Part shown: positions 55,891 to 64,000 of the stretch, one piece after another | How the letters are laid out: each line of letters opens with the position of its first letter | Numbering within the stretch: the stretch's first letter is position 1 | Source of the DNA: Clostridia bacterium | Lineage (GTDB): Bacteria; Bacillota; Clostridia; Oscillospirales; CAG-272 | Length of the DNA stretch: 64,000 nt | Direction of reading: 5' to 3' | Assembly (NCBI GenBank): GCA_017473085.1 | Contig: JAFUNF010000006.1 | Coordinates: forward strand, 1 to 64,000 | The notes under the pieces: model-generated | Database searches by the model: none | Seen by the model: only the letters and a program-made list of their open reading frames with translations | What the model was told of the DNA's origin: nothing | Made by a program: the position numbers and the translations under genes

Positions 55891-56619
55891 ATGAATATAA
55901 GTATTGTATCACAGGATAAAAGATATATTGAGCTAAATAAAATTTTGTCAGCAAAGGGCTTCAATTCTAAAATTTGTCAAATAGAGAATGTTGGCACACC
56001 AAACGTATTGATTTTATCTGTGCGAAGGGAATTAAGCGATAGCGAATTAAAGGAGCTTTTGTCTAAAATTCCTAAGACGACACTTGTTTTATCTGGCTAC
56101 GAAAGTAAAATAAAAGAATATTTTGACGGCAGAGTTGTTGACTATTCGAGTGGTGAGAGCTTTTTAGAAAAAAATGCATATCTTACTGCTGAGGCAACCG
56201 TTTCTGTGCTTCACTCATTATTAGAAAGAAGTATAAAGAGCTTAAAGATTTTTGTGTGTGGCTATGGACGGATTGGAAAGCATCTTTGTCGTATTTTTTC
56301 TTCATTAGGTGCCAAAATGTACGTTTACGCACGAAGAGAAGAGGTAAGGGCACAAATAGAAAAGGATGGATATATAAGTAAACCACTTGAATATTCATCT
56401 AACTGTGATTTAGTTCTAAATACAGTACCATCAATTATTTATACAAAGAAAATGATTGATAAACTTCCCACCAATACGTGTATTGTAGAGTTAGCATCCA
56501 AGCCAGGAGGCTTTGAGGATACGTCAAGAGTTTATTCTGCATCTGGCTTACCTGGTAAAATATTCCCAAAAAGCTCTGCTGAAATAATATTTGATACAAT
56601 CGAAAAGCTTTTCCCTTGA
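55891..56619 (+). CDS. dpaA: Dipicolinate synthase subunit A
   Basis: 242 residues. C-terminal Rossmann domain with IFVCGYGRIGKHLCRIFSSLG (~130-150, GxGxxG) and LNTVPSIIY, then VELASKPGGFED, matching DpaA/SpoVFA. Somewhat shorter than Bacillus DpaA (~297), the N-terminal part being compact. With DpaB it makes dipicolinic acid in the mother cell for the spore core. In Bacillus this operon is SigK-controlled; I could not identify a convincing SigK box. Confidence 0.9.
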   Translation: MNISIVSQDKRYIELNKILSAKGFNSKICQIENVGTPNVLILSVRRELSDSELKELLSKIPKTTLVLSGYESKIKEYFDGRVVDYSSGESFLEKNAYLTAEATVSVLHSLLERSIKSLKIFVCGYGRIGKHLCRIFSSLGAKMYVYARREEVRAQIEKDGYISKPLEYSSNCDLVLNTVPSIIYTKKMIDKLPTNTCIVELASKPGGFEDTSRVYSASGLPGKIFPKSSAEIIFDTIEKLFP

Positions 56620-56634
56620 TGGAAAGGATAATAT

Positions 56635-57195
56635 ATGATAGGATACGCATTTTGTGGTTCCTTTTGTACTCATAAGCAAAGCCTTGATAAGCTTATGTCG
56701 CTAAAAAACGATGGCTATGATATTTTACCTATAATGAGCGAAAATGTTTACACAACAAATACTCGCTTTGGTAAGGCTTGCGATTTAATAAGCAGTGTAG
56801 AGGAGATAACTCAAAATAAAGTAATTCATACCATTGTAGAGGCTGAGCCCTTAGGACCACGCATTCAGCTTGATGCTTTAGTTATAGCTCCCTGCACAGG
56901 TAATACTCTTGCAAAGATTGCAAGAGGAATAACAGATACTCCTGTTACAATGTCGGCAAAGGCACATCTAAGGTCCGATAGACCAACAGTCATAGCCTTG
57001 TGCTCAAACGATGCACTTTCTGCAAATTTGCAAAATATAAGCATATTGTTAGAAAGAAAAAATGTATTTTTTGTACCTATGAAGCAGGATGACCCTAAAA
57101 ATAAGCCTCATTCGCTTGTATGTGACTTTTCACAGTTAGAGGAAACTCTTAAGCTTGCACTTGTGGGAAAGCAATTACAACCATTGTTTAAATAA
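56635..57195 (+). CDS. dpaB: Dipicolinate synthase subunit B
   Basis: 186 residues, flavoprotein fold: IGYAFCGSFCTHKQSLDKL (N-terminus), LDALVIAPCTGNTLAKIARGITDTPVTMSAKAHLR in the middle (core of the FMN site). SpoVFB. Sits 15 bases after dpaA with RBS AAAGGA, so the two are made together. Confidence 0.94.
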   Translation: MIGYAFCGSFCTHKQSLDKLMSLKNDGYDILPIMSENVYTTNTRFGKACDLISSVEEITQNKVIHTIVEAEPLGPRIQLDALVIAPCTGNTLAKIARGITDTPVTMSAKAHLRSDRPTVIALCSNDALSANLQNISILLERKNVFFVPMKQDDPKNKPHSLVCDFSQLEETLKLALVGKQLQPLFK

Positions 57196-57213
57196 TAGTA
57201 GAAAGGATGTTAA

Positions 57214-58716
57214 ATGAAAAGGATACTAAAGCTATTAACCAGTCGTTTGGTACAGACGGGAATAAGTATTTTCTTACAAATTTTAATAGTATTTTTAATC
57301 AATCTGATAGCAAATGAAATATTTGTTTACTATTACATTTTCTGCTTTGTTATAGGTTGTATTTTTTCTATTTATGTAATTAATACCAACAGTAATGCTA
57401 ACTACAAAATAGCTTGGATATTGTTGCTTCTCGTAGTACCAATGGTTGGTGTAGGTATGTATATAATTTTGAGTGGTAGGCTTTTGTCAAAACGAAAAGC
57501 AAGAAAAATGATGTCTATTACTCAAAGCATAAAGGACAAGCTTGACACGAGCAATGAAATAAAATTTGATGATGAAATTGCAAGGGGACAATCGCAATAT
57601 ATTAAAGATTTTTCATATTCGGGACCCGTGGAAAATACTAATGCGAGATATTTTTGTTGTGGACAGGATTTTTTCGAAAGTCTAATGAAGGATATAGAAA
57701 ATGCCAAATCAAGAATTTACCTTGAATATTTTATTATTAAGCCTGGCTTTATGTGGAACAGCATCAAAGAAAAGCTAATAACAAAGGCAACTCAAGGCTT
57801 AGATGTAAGACTTATATATGATGATTTTGGCTGTATAGACAAGCTTACCCTTAAGGAACTTCGGTCCTTGACAAAATACGGAATAAAGGCAAGATCATTT
57901 AATGTTTTTATTCCTGTACTTGATATAATAATAAATAATCGTGACCACAGAAAGCTATGTATAATTGATTCACAAATTGCTTACACAGGTGGAATAAATA
58001 TAGCAGATGAATATATAAACAAAAAAGAAAGGTTTGGTTATTGGAAGGATTGTGGTATAGCTTTATACGGAGAGGGAGCCTTTACTATGGAGGTCTTCTT
58101 CCTGAGCATGTGGGAGCACGTAACTAAAAGTAAGCTTAAAACCATAAAGGGCGAATATCCAACATTATCGACAGGGGTATATCAACCATACACCGATAGT
58201 CCGATTGACAATGAATTGGTTGGAGAAAACGTCTATATAAATATGATTTCCTCGGCTAAAAAATACGTATATATCAGCACCCCATATTTTGTAGTTGATG
58301 ATGAAATGCTAAGAGCAATAACAAATGCTTCTAAAAGAGGTGTTGAGGTTAAAATAATTTTACCTGGAATACCAGACAAAAAAATAGTAAATCAGGTTAC
58401 AAAATCATACTACAAAAGACTCATTGAGGCTGGTGTTAAGGTGTATGAATACAAGAGGGGCTTTAACCATTCAAAAATTGTAGTGGTTGACGGAGAAATA
58501 GCCACAATCGGAAGTGTAAACTTTGATTACAGAAGCTTTTATCTTAGCTTTGAATGTGGTGTTTGGATATATAAGGCACCTGTAATTGATGATATTTTAT
58601 TAGATGTAAATTTAATGATTAAACAAAGCACACAAATATCTTTACAGGACTGTAAGGCTAATATATTTACGAGACTCTTAAGGGGGATTTTATCTACCGT
58701 GGCACCACTTTTTTAA
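57214..58716 (+). CDS. cls: Cardiolipin synthase (phospholipase D family)
   Basis: 500 residues. Two N-terminal membrane helices (~15-60; plus one near 70-90), then two PLD catalytic motifs: HRKLCIIDSQIAYTGG (HxK near 248) and HSKIVVVDGEIATIGS (HxK near 418). It joins two phosphatidylglycerols into cardiolipin. It follows dpaB by 18 bases, perhaps in the same transcript. RBS AAAGGAT. Confidence 0.95.
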   Translation: MKRILKLLTSRLVQTGISIFLQILIVFLINLIANEIFVYYYIFCFVIGCIFSIYVINTNSNANYKIAWILLLLVVPMVGVGMYIILSGRLLSKRKARKMMSITQSIKDKLDTSNEIKFDDEIARGQSQYIKDFSYSGPVENTNARYFCCGQDFFESLMKDIENAKSRIYLEYFIIKPGFMWNSIKEKLITKATQGLDVRLIYDDFGCIDKLTLKELRSLTKYGIKARSFNVFIPVLDIIINNRDHRKLCIIDSQIAYTGGINIADEYINKKERFGYWKDCGIALYGEGAFTMEVFFLSMWEHVTKSKLKTIKGEYPTLSTGVYQPYTDSPIDNELVGENVYINMISSAKKYVYISTPYFVVDDEMLRAITNASKRGVEVKIILPGIPDKKIVNQVTKSYYKRLIEAGVKVYEYKRGFNHSKIVVVDGEIATIGSVNFDYRSFYLSFECGVWIYKAPVIDDILLDVNLMIKQSTQISLQDCKANIFTRLLRGILSTVAPLF

Positions 58717-58803
58717 ATTCAACAAAAATTAAAATGTTTGTTGTTCAAAACTACATTTTTCCAAGATAAAATAAACTTGTAAAAAACAAGGAGGAATGAT
58801 AAA

Positions 58804-59157
58804 ATGAACACAAACAAAATTTACGCAGAATCCATAGCAAATGAATACGCGCCTAAGAACGACACAAAAATTGTTGCTTTACGTAAGCTTGACAGAAAGG
58901 CAAAAATGCCTGCAACCTTATTTACCTATACCTTTGGAATTATATCCGCGCTTATTATTGGTGTTGGTATGTGCTTAGCAATGGAGGTTTTAGGAGAGGG
59001 CATTACTATGATGATAATAGGCATAGTTATTGGTATTGTAGGCTTTATCTGTGCTGGAATTAATTATCCGATTTACAAAAAGCTATTAGATGCTGGAAAG
59101 AAAAAATATTCCTTTGAAATTGTAGAGCTTGCTCGTCAAATTAGCGAAGAAGAGTAA
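58804..59157 (+). CDS. Small two-helix membrane protein
   Basis: 117 residues. Soluble N-terminus (~1-38), two membrane helices (~39-60 and 68-90) separated by EVLGEG, and a short cytoplasmic helix. No known motif. A TetR regulator follows after 21 bases, so it may be the repressor's target. RBS AAGGAGG. Confidence 0.75.
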   Translation: MNTNKIYAESIANEYAPKNDTKIVALRKLDRKAKMPATLFTYTFGIISALIIGVGMCLAMEVLGEGITMMIIGIVIGIVGFICAGINYPIYKKLLDAGKKKYSFEIVELARQISEEE

Positions 59158-59178
59158 TAGCTTCTGAAAGGAGCAAAA

Positions 59179-59784
59179 ATGAACAAAAACGAAAGCAAAT
59201 ATTTTAACACGGCAATAAAAATGAATAAGGCGTTAATCTACTTGCTTGGTAAAAAAGACTTTGAGTATATTACAATAAAGGAAATATGTAGTGAGGCTAA
59301 GGTAAATAGATCTACCTTTTATCTTCACTACGAAAATACACGTGATCTTTTAGAGGAAACGTCTAAATATTTAATAGATAATTTTCTTACCTATTTTGAC
59401 GTCGATTTTAAAGATGTGAGAGATATATATTCAAATAACGACTTAAGTGAGCTTTGCTTTATAACACCTGAATATTTAGTTCCTTATCTCAAGTATATTA
59501 AAGAAAATCAAGCGGTGTTTAAAACCGCCTTGAAGATATTTGAGCCAACACGAGCACAAAGGGTGTATGGTAATTTGTTTAAATATATTTTTAATCCAGT
59601 GCTCGAAAGATTTAAGGTTGCACCTAAGGAGAGGGAATATTTGATAAAATTCTATTTGTCAGGAATTATGGCAGTTGTTATGGAGTGGCTATCACAGGGC
59701 TGTAAGGACGACGAGGAATATTTATGCGATGTGATAAATAGGTGTGTTTTCGGTGGAGTAGATGACCCTTTCAAAAAGAAATAA
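59179..59784 (+). CDS. TetR/AcrR family transcriptional regulator
   Basis: 201 residues. N-terminal helix-turn-helix (~12-58: ALIYLLGKKDFEYITIKEICSEAKVNRSTFYLHYEN), then an all-helical ligand domain. It is likely to repress its own operon with the preceding small membrane protein gene (inference). RBS AAAGGAG; strong terminator after. Confidence 0.9.
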   Translation: MNKNESKYFNTAIKMNKALIYLLGKKDFEYITIKEICSEAKVNRSTFYLHYENTRDLLEETSKYLIDNFLTYFDVDFKDVRDIYSNNDLSELCFITPEYLVPYLKYIKENQAVFKTALKIFEPTRAQRVYGNLFKYIFNPVLERFKVAPKEREYLIKFYLSGIMAVVMEWLSQGCKDDEEYLCDVINRCVFGGVDDPFKKK

Positions 59785-59815
59785 AAATTGGACACAAGAC
59801 TTGTGTCCAATTTTT
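59783..59815. terminator. Bidirectional terminator between TetR and trmL genes
   Basis: AATTGGACACAAG / CTTGTGTCCAATT, a nearly perfect long stem with A and T runs. Confidence 0.9.
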
Positions 59816-60287
59816 ATTTGAAGCTTTGGAGCATACCCTCAAAGCCCTTTTGTCTAAAATATTCATAGGTTGCGATAGCAACAGAATTTGATTGATTTAA
59901 GGAGCGAAGCCCTTCACGCATAGGAATTCTTAATGCATGGTCCTTATGCTTTTCGATGAAATCTTCAGGCAAGCCACAGCTTTCTTTACCGAAAATAAAA
60001 TAAGTATTGTCGCCATAGCATACATCGGTATAGCATTTTGAAGCTTTTTTAGTAAAGCAATATAGCTCGCAATTTGGATTTTTAGAAAAGAAATCGTCAA
60101 TTCCTTCGTAAAAGGAAATGTCTAAATGAAACCAATAGTCCATTCCTGCACGCTTTAGCTTTGCATTATTAATTTCAAAGCCAAGAGGCTTGATTAAATG
60201 AAGCCTTGCACCAACTGCAGCACAGGTTCGTGCAATGTTTCCTGTGTTTTGTGGAATTTCAGGTTCAAGTAAAACTATATTAAGCAT
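59814..60287 (-). CDS. trmL: tRNA (cytidine(34)/uridine(34)-2'-O)-methyltransferase
   Basis: 157 residues from ATG 60287 (GAGG 6 bases before); an in-frame GTG two codons earlier overlaps that RBS. SPOUT knot: LLEPEIPQNTGNIARTCAAVG (N-terminal), FGKESCGLPEDF (~94-106) and IPMREGLRSLNQSNSVAIATYEYFRQ. Modifies the wobble base of leucine tRNAs. Confidence 0.94.
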   Translation of the reverse strand: MLNIVLLEPEIPQNTGNIARTCAAVGARLHLIKPLGFEINNAKLKRAGMDYWFHLDISFYEGIDDFFSKNPNCELYCFTKKASKCYTDVCYGDNTYFIFGKESCGLPEDFIEKHKDHALRIPMREGLRSLNQSNSVAIATYEYFRQKGFEGMLQSFK

Positions 60288-60387
60288 AAACACCTCGCAA
60301 AAAGTCGTATATTGTTATTTTAATACCTAAATCGAAAAAAATCAACGAAAAATTAAGTGAAAATCTTATGAAAATTTAACGTAAGTA

Positions 60388-60416
60388 TAGATTTTTATAT
60401 TTTTTTATAGTATAAT
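60388..60416 (+). promoter_or_regulatory. Possible secA promoter
   Basis: TAGATT, 17-bp spacer, TATAAT (60411-60416). The -10 is perfect, the -35 poor. Confidence 0.45.
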
Positions 60417-60458
60417 TATGCTGAATAACTATGGAAGGAAGCCAAAAAGGCTATTAAA

Positions 60459-63206
60459 ATGGGAATTTTTTCAAAAATATTTGGGTCATACAGTGACCGT
60501 CAAATCAAAAAGATAATACCAATTGTAGATAAAATCGAGTCTTATGCAGACAAGTATTCTTCAATGAATGACGAGGAGCTAAGAGGTCAAACTGCAATAT
60601 TTAAGGAAAGACTGGCTAATGGAGAAACTCTTGATGATATTTTGCCAGAAGCTTACGCTACTGTTCGTGAGGTTGCAGACAGAGTTCTTGGTAAGCGTCC
60701 TTTTAGAGTTCAGCTTATGTGTGCAGTTCTTTTGCACCAAGGTAGAATAGCGGAGATGAAAACAGGTGAAGGTAAGACCCTTGTTGCAGTTATGCCATCT
60801 TATCTTAATGCACTGACAGGTCAAGGCGTACACGTTGTTACCGTAAACGACTATCTTGCACGCTTGGGCTGTGAGGAGATGGGTAGAATTCACGAGTTTT
60901 TGGGCTTAACCACAGGTCTTGTAATTCACGGACAGACAAGAGCAGAAAAGCAACAAGCATATAACTGCGATATCACCTACGGAACTAACAACGAGTTTGG
61001 CTTTGACTATCTACGTGATAATATGGTCATCTATAAAAAGGATATGTCTCAAAGAGGTCATGCCTTTGCAATTGTTGACGAGGTTGACTCTATCCTTATT
61101 GACGAGGCAAGAACACCACTTATTATTTCAGGTGCAGGTAGAAAGTCAACCGACCTTTATGATAAGGCAGATGCCTTTGTTAGCAAGCTTAAAAAATTCG
61201 TAATTAAAGAGCTTGACCTAAAGGTTGAGCACGAGGATATTGAAGAGGATTACATTCTTGACGAAAAGTCAAGGACTACAACTCTTACAAAGCATGGTGT
61301 TGCTAAGGCTGAGGCATTTTTCAATGTAGAAAATCTGACTGCACCAGAGAATAACGAGCTATATCATCATATTCAACAGGCACTTAAGGCAAGAGGTCTA
61401 ATGCAAAGAGACACTGACTACGTCATTAAGGACGGACAAGTTGTAATTGTTGATACCTTTACAGGTCGTTTAATGCCTGGAAGAAGATATTCTGATGGCT
61501 TGCATCAGGCTATTGAGGCTAAGGAAAAGGTTAAAATTCAAAGAGAAAATAGAACTATCGCTACAATAACCTTCCAAAACTATTTTAGAATGTATAAAAA
61601 GCTTTCTGGTATGACAGGTACTGCCTTGTCAGAAGAAAACGAGTTCCGCGAAATATATAATCTTGACGTAGTTGAGGTGCCAACCAACAGACCAATGATA
61701 AGACAGGACCACAACGACGTGGTTTATAAAACAGTTGCAGGTAAGGATAGGGCAATTATAAAGCAAATCAAAAAATGTCACGAAAAGGGACAGCCTGTGC
61801 TTGTTGGTACTGTTTCGATTGAAAAGTCTGAGGCACTTTCAAGAAAGCTGAAGGGGGCAGGAATTGCTCATACTGTCTTGAATGCTAAATATCACGAAAG
61901 AGAAGCAGAAATTGTTGCACAAGCAGGTAAATTTGGTGCAGTTACTATTTCTACCAATATGGCAGGACGTGGTACCGACATTATGCTTGGCGGTAATGCA
62001 GAGTTTTTAGCTAAAAACCATATGCGAAAGGACGGCTACACTGAGGATATAATTGCACTTGCAACTGGTAGTTCAATGTCTGTAAGTCAAGAGGTACTTG
62101 ATGCAAGAGCAGTATTTGCCGATTTATACAAGAAATTTAAGCAAGAAATAGAGCCCGAGGCTCAAAAGGTAAGAGAAGCTGGTGGTCTTTTCATTATCGG
62201 TACAGAAAGACACGAAAGCAGACGTATTGACAACCAGCTAAGAGGACGTTCTGGTCGTCAGGGCGACCCTGGTGAATCTAAGTTCTTTATTTCCTTAGAG
62301 GACGACCTTATGCGTCTTTTCGGTAGTGAAAGAATTATGAATGTTGTATCAAGGCTTGGTCTTGATGAGGATACGCCAATTGATGCAAAGATTTTGTCTG
62401 GTCAAATTGAGAGTGCTCAAAAGCGTCTTGAGGACAGAAACTTCTCAAGAAGAAAGCATGTCCTTTCTTACGATGACGTTATGAATCAACAAAGAAACGT
62501 AATATATTCACAAAGACAAGACGTTTTGAATGGTGTTGACCTTGAGGAAAAGATTGAGGAAATGATTTCTTCAACCATCAACGACTCTGTTGATAGCTTT
62601 ACACAAGGAGAAAGAGACGAATGGCTACTTGATGCCTTGAAGAATAAGTATTTGGGCAGTCTATGTCAGCCTGACGACTTCAAGGACGAAAAGCTTAGTG
62701 TAAGCGACATTAAGGATATTCTTATTGATAGAGCAATGAAGCTTTGGAAAAGCAAGGAAGAATTGTTTACCAAAGAGGGCTTACGTGAGGTAGAAAGAGT
62801 GATTCTTCTTCGTAATGTTGACGAAAAGTGGATGGACCACTTAGAAGCAATGGACGACCTTCGTGACAGCATTGGCTTGCAGGCATACGCACAAAGAGAC
62901 CCATTGGTGCAATATAAATTTGCAGGTGCAGAGCTATTTGATGAAATGATTTTGTCTGTAAGAGATGATACAGTAAGAGGAATTTTACTTGCAATCCCAA
63001 GAGAAAAGCCCATTGAAAGAGTACAGGTTGCAAAGCCTACCGATGAGGGCTTTATGAAATTTGGTCAAAGAAAAGTTGAGGCAAAAAAGACTAACGTGCC
63101 GATTACAAACAAGAATAAGGTGCAAAGAAACGATCCATGCCCCTGTGGTAGTGGCAAAAAGTACAAGAAGTGCTGTGGTGCTGTTAAGAATTCAGGAGAA
63201 GAATAA
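60459..63206 (+). CDS. secA: Preprotein translocase ATPase SecA
   Basis: 915 residues. DEAD motor with Walker A MKTGEGKTL (~103-111), VDEVDSILIDEARTPLIIS, TNMAGRGTDI and IGTERHESRRIDNQLRGRSGRQGDPG; scaffold and helical wing follow. It ends in a zinc-binding SEC-C tail (NDPCPCGSGKKYKKCC). It pushes unfolded preproteins through SecYEG. RBS AAAAAGG, preceded by a tiny AGCC-aaaaa-GGCT hairpin (60440-60452) that partly covers it. No SecM-type leader is evident. Confidence 0.98.
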   Translation: MGIFSKIFGSYSDRQIKKIIPIVDKIESYADKYSSMNDEELRGQTAIFKERLANGETLDDILPEAYATVREVADRVLGKRPFRVQLMCAVLLHQGRIAEMKTGEGKTLVAVMPSYLNALTGQGVHVVTVNDYLARLGCEEMGRIHEFLGLTTGLVIHGQTRAEKQQAYNCDITYGTNNEFGFDYLRDNMVIYKKDMSQRGHAFAIVDEVDSILIDEARTPLIISGAGRKSTDLYDKADAFVSKLKKFVIKELDLKVEHEDIEEDYILDEKSRTTTLTKHGVAKAEAFFNVENLTAPENNELYHHIQQALKARGLMQRDTDYVIKDGQVVIVDTFTGRLMPGRRYSDGLHQAIEAKEKVKIQRENRTIATITFQNYFRMYKKLSGMTGTALSEENEFREIYNLDVVEVPTNRPMIRQDHNDVVYKTVAGKDRAIIKQIKKCHEKGQPVLVGTVSIEKSEALSRKLKGAGIAHTVLNAKYHEREAEIVAQAGKFGAVTISTNMAGRGTDIMLGGNAEFLAKNHMRKDGYTEDIIALATGSSMSVSQEVLDARAVFADLYKKFKQEIEPEAQKVREAGGLFIIGTERHESRRIDNQLRGRSGRQGDPGESKFFISLEDDLMRLFGSERIMNVVSRLGLDEDTPIDAKILSGQIESAQKRLEDRNFSRRKHVLSYDDVMNQQRNVIYSQRQDVLNGVDLEEKIEEMISSTINDSVDSFTQGERDEWLLDALKNKYLGSLCQPDDFKDEKLSVSDIKDILIDRAMKLWKSKEELFTKEGLREVERVILLRNVDEKWMDHLEAMDDLRDSIGLQAYAQRDPLVQYKFAGAELFDEMILSVRDDTVRGILLAIPREKPIERVQVAKPTDEGFMKFGQRKVEAKKTNVPITNKNKVQRNDPCPCGSGKKYKKCCGAVKNSGEE

Positions 63207-63841
63207 TGGGCTTTGGATTAATGTTTATTGGCTACTTTATAGCCTATCTGGGCACATTTATATCTGAAATATCGGTATTTACTTACATTTTAGGTGTTGG
63301 AATTATTATTCTTTCCTTGCGCAAGCTTATTTTTGAAAACAAGCTATTTATCGTATCCTCAATTGTTGCAATTCTGCTTGAAATTTCAAGTATTGCCGTT
63401 GCTATAATGGGCTTTATGGGTGTTAGCGAGTCCCACATTGCGTACTTGATTTTCGGGCAAGCCTATCAATGGGGGACACATTTGCTCAACATTATGCTTA
63501 TGTTAGCTATTTTCGTTATTGCAAGAGATGTAGATGTACTAAAGATTAAGGTAATGTCCTTGATTAGTACGTCATTAATCGGAATTTGTGTTGGATTTTT
63601 AATAGCATATCTTTGTATAAATGACCAGTTTACAAGGGAAAGATTAATGTTTGTTAGCATGCTTTTGCAGGTAGCATTTACGGTTTTAGGACTTATAACA
63701 ATATTCAATTGCTATATGAAAATTTGCTATGAGGATGACAAAAATATGGAGAAGGAAACAGGCAATCCTGTTATTGATTTTCTTAATCGTCAGCTTGACA
63801 ATCCATTCAATAGAAAAAATAAACCAAAGGGAAAGAAATAA
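63206..63841 (+). CDS. Polytopic membrane protein, hypothetical
   Basis: 211 residues, about six hydrophobic helices (~3-25, 27-42, 50-75, 85-108, 115-138, 148-172), ending in a basic tail. No motif I recognise. It overlaps the secA stop by one base (TAATG) with AGGAGAA as RBS, and the next gene overlaps its own stop the same way, so the three are coupled. Confidence 0.75.
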   Translation: MGFGLMFIGYFIAYLGTFISEISVFTYILGVGIIILSLRKLIFENKLFIVSSIVAILLEISSIAVAIMGFMGVSESHIAYLIFGQAYQWGTHLLNIMLMLAIFVIARDVDVLKIKVMSLISTSLIGICVGFLIAYLCINDQFTRERLMFVSMLLQVAFTVLGLITIFNCYMKICYEDDKNMEKETGNPVIDFLNRQLDNPFNRKNKPKGKK

Positions 63842-64000
63842 TGAAACGTATTTATTTAATAATTTCTGCAATATTTTTGTTCAATCCCATATTTTCAAAT
63901 TTAGATGTTTTGCCTGATTTTATCGGTTATTTTTTGATAATGCTTGCATTGTCGAAATCAACCTACACAAACGAAAATGCACAGGATGCATATAATTCTG
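63841..64000 (+). CDS. Membrane protein, N-terminal fragment cut by window edge
   Basis: The frame opens with ATG at 63841, overlapping the previous stop by one base, and stays open to the window end (53 codons seen). It begins MKRIYLIISAIFLFNPI, then LDVLPDFIGYFLIML, a hydrophobic pattern that marks an integral membrane protein of unknown function. RBS AAAGGGAAAG lies in the preceding gene end. Confidence 0.7.
   Translation, partial: MKRIYLIISAIFLFNPIFSNLDVLPDFIGYFLIMLALSKSTYTNENAQDAYNS

Overview
The window is a low-GC chromosome segment from a spore-forming Firmicute, most likely an uncultured gut-type clostridium. The evidence for this is the pair of dipicolinate synthase genes, a GerW/YtfJ protein, a SpoIIP homologue, a large clostridial-type SRP RNA beside dnaX, a CIRCE-controlled groESL operon, YfmF/YfmH (EF-P modification) and consensus SigA-type promoters. 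Most genes are housekeeping. The accessory part is the first 10.5 kb.

Layout. 1-235: the 3' end of a 23S rRNA gene and its terminator, with no 5S gene behind it. 331-10481: a tyrosine recombinase, then a 106-bp AT-rich spacer bounded by inverted copies of a 29-bp sequence, then five co-directional genes. These are three tandem paralogous InlB-repeat lipoproteins, a giant Fn3-like lipoprotein and a membrane protein with an HExxH motif. The spacer holds a near-consensus promoter that points away from the lipoproteins into a terminator at the end of the recombinase gene. This is the arrangement expected of a phase-variable promoter read in its OFF orientation, and it is the main discovery candidate. 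10521-20805: an N-acetylhexosamine kinase-like gene, yfmF-yfmH-lgt-folD, an AGCS symporter, groES-groEL, a NADAR-like protein and a small lipoprotein. 20804-30153 (minus strand): a long unit running lon, engB, a site-2 protease, scpA, scpB, ytfI-like, gerW, dacF-like, rluB-like, a GNAT-like protein and a zinc-ribbon/LRR protein. 30387-42751: rqcH, an SLH-domain protein, a MecA-like adaptor, spoIIP, a DUF4364 regulator, an RNA polymerase sigma factor, a zinc-ribbon protein, rlmB, a P-type-ATPase-like pseudoenzyme and a B12-type radical SAM pair. 42789-55000 (minus strand): SRP RNA-dnaX-ebfC-recR-exonuclease, eno, an AI-2E family permease, guaB, and TSCPD protein-polA-ispE. 55086-64000: trmB, dpaA-dpaB, cls, a small membrane protein with a TetR regulator, trmL, secA and two membrane proteins, the last cut by the window edge.

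How the parts fit. DNA maintenance genes (dnaX, recR, ebfC, polA, scpAB), RNA and translation quality control (rqcH, rlmB, trmB, trmL, rluB), protein quality control (lon, groESL, MecA-like) and export (secA, SRP RNA, lgt) form a normal backbone. Lgt and SecA would be needed to mature the surface lipoproteins at the start. Several proteins look like degenerate enzymes kept as full-length genes: SpoIIP lacking one catalytic His, a P-type ATPase-like protein lacking the phosphorylated Asp, and PolA lacking proofreading residues. All functional calls rest on reading motifs by eye; no database search was possible.
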